Positions 16,575 to 24,874 of a DNA stretch of 64,000 bases are shown in pieces. The notes beneath the pieces were generated by a model. The model worked only from the letters and a program-made list of their open reading frames with translations, was not told the origin of the DNA and searched no databases. Within the stretch, counting starts at the first letter, position 1. Every line of letters begins with the position of its first letter. A program made the translations under genes and the position numbers. Location of the stretch: assembly GCA_038040385.1 (NCBI GenBank), contig JBBPII010000015.1, forward strand, positions 62,001 through 126,000, given 5' to 3'. This DNA comes from Gilichinskyi gelida. Lineage in GTDB: Bacteria; Acidobacteriota; Thermoanaerobaculia; Gp7-AA8.

Positions 16575-17300
16575 ATGAACCTCAACCTGGCCAACAAGGT
16601 AGTGATCATCACGGGGGGCGCGGCCGGCATCGGTCGGGCGACCGCGGAGCGCTTCGAGGCGGAGGGAGCGAGGGTGGTGGTGTGGGACGTGAGCAGCGAG
16701 CCTCCCGTCGATGTGACCAGCGCCGACTCGGTCGAGCGCGCGGCCGCCGACGTGCTCGCCAAACACGGCCGCATCGACGTCCTGGTCAACAACGCCGGCA
16801 TCGTCCGCGACGCGCAGTTGGTGAAAGTGAAGGACGGGGCCGTGGTCTCCGCGATGGACGACGCGACGTTCGACGCGGTGATCAACGTCAACCTGAAGGG
16901 CGTCTTCGTTTGCACGCGCGCGGTTGCGCCGCACATGATCAAGCAAGGCAGCGGCGTGATTCTCAACGCCTCCTCCATCGTCGGGCTGTACGGAAACTTC
17001 GGACAGACGAACTACGCCGCGGCGAAGGCGGGCGTCATCAGCTTCACCAAGACCTGGGCGCGCGAGCTGGGACGATACGGCATTCGCGTCAACTGCGTCG
17101 CTCCCGGCTTCATCGCCACGGAGATGGTGAAATCGATGCCGCAAAAGGTGCTCGACTCCATGGCCGGCAAGACGCCGCTGGGAACGATGGGCGAGCCTTC
17201 CGATATCGCCAACGCGTACGTCTGGCTGGCCTCGGACGCGGCGAAGTTCGTTCATGGCGCGGTCCTCTCGGTCGACGGCGGTCTGGTGATGGGAACCTGA
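16575..17300 (+). CDS. SDR-family NAD(P)-dependent oxidoreductase (FabG-like)
   Basis: A 241-residue classical short-chain dehydrogenase. The cofactor site is TGGAAGIG (13-20), then NNAG (72-75), with catalytic S133/S134, Y147 and K151 (TNYAAAKAG). The C-terminal VLSVDGGLVMGT is typical of 3-oxoacyl-ACP reductase-like enzymes. It is the first gene of a five-gene overlapping operon with a KAS III-like protein, hydrolase, acyl ligase and TetR, so its substrate is probably an acyl-thioester or a related hydroxy compound. The first residue is set by the ATG six bases after operator O1. Confidence 0.9.
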   Translation: MNLNLANKVVIITGGAAGIGRATAERFEAEGARVVVWDVSSEPPVDVTSADSVERAAADVLAKHGRIDVLVNNAGIVRDAQLVKVKDGAVVSAMDDATFDAVINVNLKGVFVCTRAVAPHMIKQGSGVILNASSIVGLYGNFGQTNYAAAKAGVISFTKTWARELGRYGIRVNCVAPGFIATEMVKSMPQKVLDSMAGKTPLGTMGEPSDIANAYVWLASDAAKFVHGAVLSVDGGLVMGT

Positions 17301-18322
17301 TGTCGCATCCGAACATCGTTGCAACCGGCAGTTACCTGCCGGAGATCGAGATGACGAACGATGCGCTGCGCGCCAGGTTCACCGGCAAGGCGAACGAGTT
17401 CGTGGACAAGATGGAAGCGGCCAGCGGCATTCGCACGCGGTGGCACGCGCCGCCGGACTGGGCCACCTCCGATCTCGCCGTGCGCGCCGCGCGGCAGGCG
17501 CTCGAGCGCGCCGGCCGCCGCCCCGAAGAGGTCGACCTGATTCTTCTCGGCACCGATTCGCCCGACTACATCACGCCCGCCACCTCCGTGGTCCTGCAAA
17601 GCAAGCTGGGGGCGCGCAACGCCGGTACCTTCGACATCGGTTGCGCCTGCGCCTCGTTTCCCACCGCGGTGGCCACGGCGGCCGGACTGATGGCCTCCAG
17701 CAGCGCGCTCCGGGTGGTGCTCGTGGTCGGCGTCTACATGATGCACAAGCTGGCCGCCGATGACGATCCGACGATCTTCTTTTACGGCGACGGCGCCGGC
17801 GCCGCTGTGCTGGAGCGAACCAACCAGCCGGGGTTCCTCTCCTCGGCGTTCGCGGCGGACGGCAGCTACCACCGCAACTGGCTGATTCAGGCGGGAGGGA
17901 CCGTGGAGCCGGCATCGGCGGAAGCGCTTCGCGAAGGCCGCACGGCGGTGAAGATGCTCGAGCGCTACCCGCCCGAGATCAACAACACCGGCTGGCCGAA
18001 ACTGGTGCGGCAGGTGGCGAAGAACGGCGGGTTCGACGTCCGCGACATCGACTTCGTCATCTTCACGCAGGTGCGAAAACCGACCATCGAACTGGTGATG
18101 GATGATCTGGAGCTACCGATGGAAAAGACCCACATGGTGATGGAGAAGTGGGGATACACCGGCTCGGCCTGCATCCCCATGGCTCTCGACGACGCCATTC
18201 TGCAAAAGAAGATCAAGCCGGGCGATCTGGTGGTGCTGATCGGCTCCGGCGTCGGCTACAACCAGGCGGCCGCGGCGCTCCGAATGCCGGAGAATGAGCC
18301 GCGGCTTTTCGGTCCACAATGA
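17300..18322 (+). CDS. KAS III-like (FabH superfamily) protein with altered catalytic triad
   Basis: A 340-residue thiolase-fold protein. The nucleophile is C117 in FDIGCACASF, the position of the FabH cysteine, and the C-terminal glycine loop is IGSGVGYNQAAAALR. Where FabH has HQAN the protein has FTQVRK (T256), and where FabH has GNTSAA it has KWGYTGSA (Y286), so the His and Asn needed for decarboxylating condensation appear to be missing. It may be an acyltransferase or a non-decarboxylating condensing enzyme. Start and stop overlap both neighbours (TGATG, ATGA), showing tight coupling to the SDR and the hydrolase. Substrate unknown. Confidence 0.85.
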   Translation: MSHPNIVATGSYLPEIEMTNDALRARFTGKANEFVDKMEAASGIRTRWHAPPDWATSDLAVRAARQALERAGRRPEEVDLILLGTDSPDYITPATSVVLQSKLGARNAGTFDIGCACASFPTAVATAAGLMASSSALRVVLVVGVYMMHKLAADDDPTIFFYGDGAGAAVLERTNQPGFLSSAFAADGSYHRNWLIQAGGTVEPASAEALREGRTAVKMLERYPPEINNTGWPKLVRQVAKNGGFDVRDIDFVIFTQVRKPTIELVMDDLELPMEKTHMVMEKWGYTGSACIPMALDDAILQKKIKPGDLVVLIGSGVGYNQAAAALRMPENEPRLFGPQ

Positions 18323-19179
18323 ACGCCATGGTGCTGGCGGCGGCGATGTTCTTCGGAGCGACTGCGGGCGCGGAGCAGGTCGATCCGATCGATGCCTACG
18401 TGGCATGGAGCCGCGGGCAACTGCAGGGCGCGGGTCTGACGCGCAAAGTGACCGATGACGGATCGGTCTACTGGAGCGGCGGCGCGTCCGGCGGCAAGAC
18501 GCTCGTCCTGCTCCATGGCGTGAACGATCAGGCGGGCACCTGGGCGGCGGTCGTTCCGGCGCTGAAGAGCGACTACCGTCTCATCATCCCCGACCTCGCC
18601 GGCCACGGCGAGAGCGAGCCGAAGAGCGGGGCCATCACCTTCGCCATGACGCTGCAGCGGCTGCACGCCATCCTCGACCGCGAGGCGGCGGGCAAGGTGA
18701 CTCTCGCAGGCAACTCGATGGGCGGCTGGGTGGCGATGCTCTACGCGCTCGACCATCCGGAGAGGGTCGAGCGGCTGGTGCTCGAAGACGCGAGCGGAAT
18801 GGCCTGGGACATGACGGGCGTGCCGCTGGTCCCGAAAACCCGGGAGGAGACAGCGGCAATGATGCGCGCGGTGCACGGGCCGGACATGAAAGCGCCGGAC
18901 GACGTGCTCGACGCCTTCCTCAACCGCAAAAATGCGCCGCTGACGCGCTTCGCCGTTCCCGACATCGTCGAGCATCTCGTCGACGCGCGCTTGAAGAATC
19001 TCAAGGTGCCGGTGTCGCTGGTCTGGGGCCGCGACGACGGCATCCTCTCCCTGTCCTATGCGAAGGCCTTACACCAGCGGATCGGCGGCTCGACGCTGTC
19101 GATCATCGACGGCGCCGCGCACATCCCTCACCGCCAGCAACCCGGAAAGTTCGTGCAATGTTTGAAGGCGACCTGCTGA
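18319..19179 (+). CDS. Exported alpha/beta hydrolase
   Basis: A 286-residue hydrolase with a short signal-like segment (MVLAAAMFFGATAGAEQ). The oxyanion region is VLLHGVNDQAGTW, the nucleophile S133 in AGNSMGGW, the acid D239 or D240 in WGRDD, and the base H268 in DGAAHIPH. The serine nucleophile argues against an OleB-type enzyme, which uses aspartate. It probably frees a carboxylic acid from an ester outside or at the membrane, to be imported and activated by the next gene's ligase. It overlaps that gene by 22 bases. Confidence 0.82.
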   Translation: MNAMVLAAAMFFGATAGAEQVDPIDAYVAWSRGQLQGAGLTRKVTDDGSVYWSGGASGGKTLVLLHGVNDQAGTWAAVVPALKSDYRLIIPDLAGHGESEPKSGAITFAMTLQRLHAILDREAAGKVTLAGNSMGGWVAMLYALDHPERVERLVLEDASGMAWDMTGVPLVPKTREETAAMMRAVHGPDMKAPDDVLDAFLNRKNAPLTRFAVPDIVEHLVDARLKNLKVPVSLVWGRDDGILSLSYAKALHQRIGGSTLSIIDGAAHIPHRQQPGKFVQCLKATC

Positions 19180-20606
19180 CGGAGCGAGCGCGCATCACGC
19201 CCGAGAAGCTCGCGCTGGTTTCAGTCGAGACGGGCGAGCGCCTGACGTACGCGCAGTTGAACGCCCGCAGCGAGGAGGCGGCCGCGGCCATCGCCGGAGC
19301 GGGAATCGCCGCGGGCGATCGCATCGGCATCCTCGGACACAACTCGATCGACTTCATCACCCTCTTCTTCGGCGCCGTCAAATGTGGCGCGATCGCCGTT
19401 CCGCTCTCGACGCGCGCCACCGCGCACGAGATTCAGGCCATCGCCCGCGATTGCGCGATGTCGGCGCTCTGGTACGGCGACGGCTTCGAGCCGATCGCCC
19501 GGGCGGCGGGCGTCGCGGCGCGGCCGTTCGCCGAGCTCCGCGGCGGTGCGCTCTGCGCCGGGGAGCCGTCCCGCAACGCCGAGGCCATCGCCTGCCTCCT
19601 GTACACCAGCGGTACGACCGGCAAGCCGAAAGGGGTGATGATCCCCCGGCGCCAGCTCCTTTGGAACGGTTACAACACGGTCGTGAACTGGGGGCTGCGC
19701 GAAGACGACGTCTCGCCGGTCTTCACGCCGATCTATCACGCGGGCGGTCTCGCCGCGTTCCTGATTCCGATTTTCTGCGCCGGCGGAACGATCGTTCTGC
19801 ACAAGTCCTTCGACGCCGGCGACGTGTGGCGCACCATCGAGGGGGAACGGTGTACCGTGGTCCTCGGCGTTCCGACCATCTGGAAAATGCTGATGGAGGC
19901 GCCGGAGTTCGCCACGGCGAACCTCGATCACGTGCGCTGGTTCATCAGTGGCGGCGCGCCGCTCCCCGCGTTCATCGCCGAGGCGTATCGCCGGCGTGGT
20001 GTCCCCTTGCGGCAGGGGTACGGCTTGACCGAAGTTGGCGTGAACTGCTTCACCATGACCGACGACGATGCGGCGCGAAAACCCGGCTCGATTGGGCGGC
20101 CCATGATGTTTACGGAAGTGAAGCTCGAAGGCGGCGACGGTGAGACAGGTGAGTTGTACATCCGCGGCCCGCACGTCAGCAGCGGCTACTGGCGGAACGA
20201 ACAGGAAACCGCCGACGCCTATCTCGCCGACGGCTGGTTCAGGACCGGAGATCTGGCGCGACGCGACGAGGAAGGGTTCTTCTACATCGCCGGCCGCCGC
20301 AAGGAGATGTTCATCAGCGGCGGCGTCAACGTCTTTCCAGCGGAGATCGAAAGCGAGTTGCTTCTGCACCCGGCGGTGGCCGACGCGGCCGTCGTTCCGA
20401 TCCCCGACCAACGGTGGGGCGAAGCGGGGATCGCCTTCGTGGTGGCGCCGGGAGTCTCCGCGGACGAGCTCACTGCCTATCTGGCGGAGCGCATCGCCAA
20501 GTTCAAGTTGCCGAAACGGTTCGTCTTCGTCGACGATCTCCCGCGCTCGCCATACGGCAAAGTGGAGAAGGCGAAACTCCGCGCTATCGCCGGAGCCGCG
20601 TCGTGA
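19158..20606 (+). CDS. AMP-dependent acyl-CoA synthetase/ligase
   Basis: A 482-residue adenylate-forming enzyme. The P-loop is LLYTSGTTGKPKGV (147-160), then GYGLTEVG, GWFRTGDLARRDEEGFFYIA and the hinge GRRKEMFISGGVNVFPAEIE. The C-terminal lysine lies in LPRSPYGKVEKAKLR. It activates a carboxylate with ATP and usually transfers it to CoA. In this operon it likely converts the acid released by the preceding hydrolase into the thioester used by the KAS III-like protein and the SDR. Slightly shorter than many family members but complete. Its TGA overlaps the GTG of the TetR gene. Confidence 0.9.
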   Translation: MFEGDLLTERARITPEKLALVSVETGERLTYAQLNARSEEAAAAIAGAGIAAGDRIGILGHNSIDFITLFFGAVKCGAIAVPLSTRATAHEIQAIARDCAMSALWYGDGFEPIARAAGVAARPFAELRGGALCAGEPSRNAEAIACLLYTSGTTGKPKGVMIPRRQLLWNGYNTVVNWGLREDDVSPVFTPIYHAGGLAAFLIPIFCAGGTIVLHKSFDAGDVWRTIEGERCTVVLGVPTIWKMLMEAPEFATANLDHVRWFISGGAPLPAFIAEAYRRRGVPLRQGYGLTEVGVNCFTMTDDDAARKPGSIGRPMMFTEVKLEGGDGETGELYIRGPHVSSGYWRNEQETADAYLADGWFRTGDLARRDEEGFFYIAGRRKEMFISGGVNVFPAEIESELLLHPAVADAAVVPIPDQRWGEAGIAFVVAPGVSADELTAYLAERIAKFKLPKRFVFVDDLPRSPYGKVEKAKLRAIAGAAS

Positions 20607-21229
20607 ATCAGGTCGAGCGCTCGGAGCGCAGCCGCAAACAGATCCTCGATGCCGCGCTGAAGCTGTTCTCGCACCGCGGCTACGGCGCCACCAGCGTCAA
20701 CGACATCGCCGACGAAGCAGGCCTGTCGAAAGGGAACGTCTACCACCACTTCGCGGACAAGGAGGCGATGTTCCGCACCCTGCTCGACCGCTACTTTCAG
20801 GCGCTCTCCGAGCCCACCTTTCCATTCAACCGCGCACTGGCCACCGGCACGTTTCCCGAGAACCTCGAGGACCTCGGCCGCGCGGCGCGCGACGTGGTGC
20901 GCGACTATCGCGAGTACGTCGCGCTGATCTACGTCGACGTGGTGGAGTTCGACGGCACGCACGTTCGCCGGTTCTACGAGCAGATGGCCAGCCGCTTCGA
21001 TGACTTCATCAAGGCGCACGGCATGGAGGAGGAGCTGCGCGCGAAGCTGCAGGAGGGACTGTCGCCCACCTCGGCGGTGATGCTGGCCACGCGCATCTTC
21101 TACAACTACTTTTCCATCGAGATCCTCTTCGGCGTGAAGGACCACTTCGGCAAGGAGACCGACGAGGTGGTGCAGGAGATCTCGCGCATCCTCCGCCACG
21201 GAATGTTGAGGAGTAGCGGCCTCTCTTGA
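20603..21229 (+). CDS. TetR-family transcriptional regulator
   Basis: A 208-residue repressor. The helix-turn-helix (about 10-57) reads RKQILDAALKLFSHRGYGAT, then IADEAGLSKGNVYHHFADKE. The rest is a helical ligand-binding domain. It starts with GTG overlapping the ligase stop. The two matching operators at 16551-16568 and 21272-21285, each placed over a transcription start, make it the likely repressor of both its own operon and the TonB/MFS genes. The inducer is probably an acyl-CoA or the imported compound; not shown by sequence. Confidence 0.9.
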   Translation: MNQVERSERSRKQILDAALKLFSHRGYGATSVNDIADEAGLSKGNVYHHFADKEAMFRTLLDRYFQALSEPTFPFNRALATGTFPENLEDLGRAARDVVRDYREYVALIYVDVVEFDGTHVRRFYEQMASRFDDFIKAHGMEEELRAKLQEGLSPTSAVMLATRIFYNYFSIEILFGVKDHFGKETDEVVQEISRILRHGMLRSSGLS

Positions 21230-21254
21230 CAAGCCATTCGAACGGGCCTAGAGT
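21226..21254 (+). promoter_or_regulatory. Sigma-70 promoter of the TonB receptor gene
   Basis: TTGACA (21226-21231) and TAGAGT (21249-21254) with a 17-base spacer. The -35 overlaps the tetR stop codon. The operator O2 begins 17 bases after the -10 box. Confidence 0.75.
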
Positions 21255-21271
21255 TCGCGGAAACAAAACAA

Positions 21272-21285
21272 ACCGACCAGTCGGC
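21272..21285. promoter_or_regulatory. Putative TetR operator O2
   Basis: ACCGACCAGTCGGC, with GCCGACTGGTCGGT on the other strand, is nearly palindromic and matches O1 at 11 of 14 positions. It lies over the expected start of transcription of the TonB receptor gene, the same geometry as at the other promoter. Confidence 0.72.
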
Positions 21286-21306
21286 AAGTCGAGAAAGAGA
21301 CCACCT

Positions 21307-23583
21307 ATGCGCGCTTTCGTTCGTTCTCTCGTCCGTTCCCTGTTGATCTGCCTGGTCGTCGCCTCCGTGCCGGCCATCGCTCAGGAGAAACCCGCCTCCG
21401 CCGACAAGAGTCAGGAAAAGACGGCGAAGCCGGACGCGGCGCAGCAGACCGCCAGCGAGGAGATCGTCGTCACAGCGCGCAAGCGCGAAGAGAACCTGCA
21501 GGAGGTTCCCGTCGCGGTCAGCGTCGTCACGGCCGACAAGCTGGAGGAATCGGCCACCGCCGACATCGCCGAGCTTCAGACGCAGGTGCCGAACCTGGCC
21601 ATCTACCAGGGGCGCAACCAGTCGACGACGCTCACCGCCTTCCTGCGCGGCATCGGCCAGGCCGATCCGCTGTGGGGCGTCGATCCCGGCGTGGGCCTCT
21701 ACATCGACGACGTCTACATCGCCCGGCCGCAGGGCGCGCTCCTCGACGTCTACGACGTCGCGCGCATCGAGGTGTTGCGCGGGCCGCAGGGGACGCTCTA
21801 CGGCAAGAACACCATCGGCGGCGCGATCAAATACGTTAGCCGCCCTCTGACCGACGACCCTTCGGGCTCGATCTCGGTCTCCCCTGGGACGCAATCGAAT
21901 CTCGATCTGCGCGGCAGCTTCGGCGGCGCGCTCATCCCGGGGAAGCTCCGCGGGAAGATCGCGGTCGCTTCGCTGCAGCACGACGGCTATGGGAAGAACC
22001 TCCTGACCGGCCGCGACGTCTCCGACCGGAAAACGTTCGCCGCCCGCGGAGGCCTCGACTGGCTCGCAACCGAGAAAGTGAAGGTGCAGTTCAGCCTCGA
22101 CTACACCAAGGATGACGCGGAGCCGAAGGGCTATCAGCGGCTGGTTGCCAATCCGCTCTGCCCGGCGTTCGGAACAACCTGCGCGCCGAACAAGAGCCGC
22201 TGGGACACGCAGAGCGGACTGGAGCCCCTCAACGGCACCACGTCGCAGGGATCCTCGGTGGTCGTCTCGGCGAAGTTGAACGACGTTTGGAACTTCAAGT
22301 CCATCAGCGCCTACCGCGAGTCCGACAGCAAGAACAACATCGACTTCGACACCACCGCGGCGCGCATCACCGACGTCATCGCCACCTACTACGACAAGCA
22401 GCTCACGCAGGAGCTCCAGCTCGTTTACGAGGGCGGCAAGCAGCTCTCCGGCGTCGTCGGCCTCTACTACTTCGACGGCGAGGCAGGGGGGCTGGTCAAG
22501 AACATCTTCCTGAACCGCATCTTCGGCACCACCAACGGCCGCACTCTCACCGACGCCATCGCGCTCTTCGGCGACGGAAGCTACAGGGTCTCCCCCACCT
22601 GGAACGTGAACCTCGGCCTGCGCGCCACGCGCGAGACGAAGAACGGCATCGCCTTCAATGCCGGCTACGCCAACGACACCTTTTCCACCGTCACCGCGGT
22701 GACCGCGAACTACGACAAGAAGAAGACGTTCAATTCGATCGCGCCGAAGTTCGGCGTCGACCACAAGTTCAATGAAGACGTGATGGGCTACGTCTCGGTC
22801 AGCCGCGGCTTCAAGAGCGGCGGCTTCAACGTGCGCGCGCAGGCAACTGTCTTCCCCAGGTCGGCCGAGCCGTTCGACGACGAGGTGCTCGACGTCGGGG
22901 AGATCGGACTGAAGTCGAAGCTGGCCGACGGCCAGGTGATCCTCAACTCCGCCGTCTTCTACGGCAAGTACAAAGACATCCAGGTCTCGACCTTCACCGC
23001 CTACGACTCGAACAACGACGGCGTGGAAGACGCCTTCTTCGGCAACTTCCTGAACGCGGGCAACGCCACCATGAAGGGAGTGGAGGTCGAGTTCGACGCC
23101 TCCAGCCACGCGGTCGACTGGCTCGCGGTGAACGGCTTCCTCAGTTACCTCGATATGACGCCGGACGAGATCCTCGACGAGAACCGCGACGGCTTCGTCG
23201 ATACGCAGGTGATCACCAACGCGCCGAAGTTCACCGGCGGACTGCACCTCAACTTCGACTTCCCCCTCCATGGCGGTCTGCTGACCGCGAGCGTAGGAGG
23301 AGCCCATCGCGGCAACTCGATCCTCACCAACGAAGGAGGCCAGTATCCGGGGCGCCCCGGCCAGCCGCTGCTCCCGATTTCGCAGAAGGCGTACACGCTC
23401 TACGACGCCTGGGTGAGCTGGCTTTCCCCCGACGCCAAATGGCGCTTCGCCGTCAACGGCAAGAACCTCACCGACAAAGGGTATGTGACCAACGGCTACA
23501 ACATCCCGACGCTCGGCATCCTGACCGGCTCCTACGGCGCGCCGCGCACGGTGCTGGCCACGATCGAATACCGCTTCTTCTAG
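21307..23583 (+). CDS. TonB-dependent outer-membrane receptor
   Basis: A 758-residue receptor. The signal peptide (LVRSLLICLVVASVPAIAQ) precedes a TonB box region EEIVVTARKREENLQEVPVA, a plug domain (about 55-165, with LRGIGQADPLWGVDPGVGLY and RIEVLRGPQGTLYGKNTIGG) and a 22-strand barrel ending in YRFF. It lacks the carboxypeptidase-like N-terminal domain of the large Oar-type receptors common in Acidobacteriota and looks more like sphingomonad receptors, hinting at transfer. It should bring a hydrophobic or bulky substrate into the periplasm. The next gene, an MFS transporter five bases away, would carry it across the inner membrane. Confidence 0.92.
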   Translation: MRAFVRSLVRSLLICLVVASVPAIAQEKPASADKSQEKTAKPDAAQQTASEEIVVTARKREENLQEVPVAVSVVTADKLEESATADIAELQTQVPNLAIYQGRNQSTTLTAFLRGIGQADPLWGVDPGVGLYIDDVYIARPQGALLDVYDVARIEVLRGPQGTLYGKNTIGGAIKYVSRPLTDDPSGSISVSPGTQSNLDLRGSFGGALIPGKLRGKIAVASLQHDGYGKNLLTGRDVSDRKTFAARGGLDWLATEKVKVQFSLDYTKDDAEPKGYQRLVANPLCPAFGTTCAPNKSRWDTQSGLEPLNGTTSQGSSVVVSAKLNDVWNFKSISAYRESDSKNNIDFDTTAARITDVIATYYDKQLTQELQLVYEGGKQLSGVVGLYYFDGEAGGLVKNIFLNRIFGTTNGRTLTDAIALFGDGSYRVSPTWNVNLGLRATRETKNGIAFNAGYANDTFSTVTAVTANYDKKKTFNSIAPKFGVDHKFNEDVMGYVSVSRGFKSGGFNVRAQATVFPRSAEPFDDEVLDVGEIGLKSKLADGQVILNSAVFYGKYKDIQVSTFTAYDSNNDGVEDAFFGNFLNAGNATMKGVEVEFDASSHAVDWLAVNGFLSYLDMTPDEILDENRDGFVDTQVITNAPKFTGGLHLNFDFPLHGGLLTASVGGAHRGNSILTNEGGQYPGRPGQPLLPISQKAYTLYDAWVSWLSPDAKWRFAVNGKNLTDKGYVTNGYNIPTLGILTGSYGAPRTVLATIEYRFF

Positions 23584-23587
23584 CGTC

Positions 23588-24874
23588 ATGACCGATCTTG
23601 GCGGGCCGCGTCGCGGTAACGGGCGCGGCCCCACCGGGGAACCGGTCCCTCGCGCCGCCTGGGCGCTGCTGTTCTTCCTCACCGCGCTCAACATCCTCAA
23701 TTTCGTAGATCGGATGCTGATCGCCAGCTTGGCGCCGCTGCTGATCAAGGAGCTCGGGCTGAGCCGCGCGCAGATCGGCGTGCTGACCGGCTTCGGGTTC
23801 GTCTTCTTTTACACGCTGGTCGGCCTCTTTCTCGGCATGGCGGCCGACCGCTTCCGGCGCCTCCCGCTCATCGGCGCCGGGCTCCTGCTGTGGAGCGCGA
23901 TGACGGCGGTCTCGGGGTGGGCGCGCAGCTTCGTCCAGCTGGCCATCCCGCGCGTCTTCGTCGGCATCGGCGAGGCGACGCTGACGCCGGCGGCGTTGTC
24001 GATGCTCGGCGACGCCTTTCCGCCCCGGCGTCTCGGTCTGGCCATCGGCGTCTACTACGCCGGCATTCCGCTCGGGCTGGCGATGGCGCTCATCTCCTCG
24101 AGCTTCATCGCTCCCCGCTTCGGGTGGCGGTTCTCCTTTTTCGTCCTCGGCATCGTCGGCGTGATCGCCACCGCCTGCCTCTTCATGCTGCGCGAGCCGC
24201 AGCGTCGCGCTGCCGCGGGGGGAGCGGCCACGCCGCGGCCGGCGCTGCGGCAGCTCCTCCGCGACCTGCTGCGGGCGCTGGTCGAACGGCCGGCCCTGGC
24301 ACTCGCCCTCGCCGGCGGATCGCTCCTCTGCTACGGCTCGGGCGCCGCTCTCCACGGCGTGACCTGGCTGGTCGAGGAGCGCGGACTGCGCTACGCCGAC
24401 GCCGCCCTTCGCGCCGGCCTCGTCGCCGTCTTCGCCGGCTTTCTCGGCAATCTGGCGGGAGGGATGTTCGGCGACGCCTGCGCGCGGCGCTTCCGCGGCG
24501 GGCGGCTCTGGAGCCTGGTGATCATGTCGGCGTTCTTCACCGTGCCGGCGTGGCTCTTCTACTCGGTCACGCCCGGCACGCCGCTCTTCTACGTCTGCTG
24601 GTTTTTCACCAGCGCCGGCACCACCGCCTGGTTCGGCCCGCTCTTCTCGGCGTATCAGGAGCTCTCGCCCCTGCACGCGCGTTCGACGGTGGTGGCCTTC
24701 GCGCTGCTGGTCCTCAATCTGCTGGGCGTCGGCCCCGGCCCGCTGATCACCGGAATGATCGGCGACGCGCGCGGACTGACGTTGGGGCTTCTGATCAGCG
24801 TCGGGATAACCGCCTTCGCCATCATCCCCTTCGCGCTCGCCGCGCGGCGCGAGCGAGCCTTCAGCGCACCGTGA
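23588..24874 (+). CDS. MFS transporter (spinster-like)
   Basis: A 428-residue carrier with twelve predicted helices. The N-terminal region has LNILNFVDRMLIASLAPLLI, and the loop 2-3 signature is GMAADRFRRLPLIGAGLLLW. The conserved RVFVGIGEATLTPAALSMLGD is typical of spinster-type MFS proteins often paired with TonB receptors. It is probably translated from the receptor transcript and completes a TetR-controlled uptake route. Convergent with pbpC; their 3' ends overlap by 14 bases. Confidence 0.9.
   Translation: MTDLGGPRRGNGRGPTGEPVPRAAWALLFFLTALNILNFVDRMLIASLAPLLIKELGLSRAQIGVLTGFGFVFFYTLVGLFLGMAADRFRRLPLIGAGLLLWSAMTAVSGWARSFVQLAIPRVFVGIGEATLTPAALSMLGDAFPPRRLGLAIGVYYAGIPLGLAMALISSSFIAPRFGWRFSFFVLGIVGVIATACLFMLREPQRRAAAGGAATPRPALRQLLRDLLRALVERPALALALAGGSLLCYGSGAALHGVTWLVEERGLRYADAALRAGLVAVFAGFLGNLAGGMFGDACARRFRGGRLWSLVIMSAFFTVPAWLFYSVTPGTPLFYVCWFFTSAGTTAWFGPLFSAYQELSPLHARSTVVAFALLVLNLLGVGPGPLITGMIGDARGLTLGLLISVGITAFAIIPFALAARRERAFSAP

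Noticed and set aside
16575..20606. OleABCD-type olefin / beta-lactone cluster
   Set aside because: Gene types look similar (KAS-like, hydrolase, ligase, SDR), but the hydrolase has a serine nucleophile and a signal peptide, the SDR is a short FabG type and the ligase is shorter than OleC.
21106..23748. 880-codon open frame antisense to the TonB receptor
   Set aside because: No recognisable domain and composition typical of antisense frames; the receptor on the plus strand is complete.
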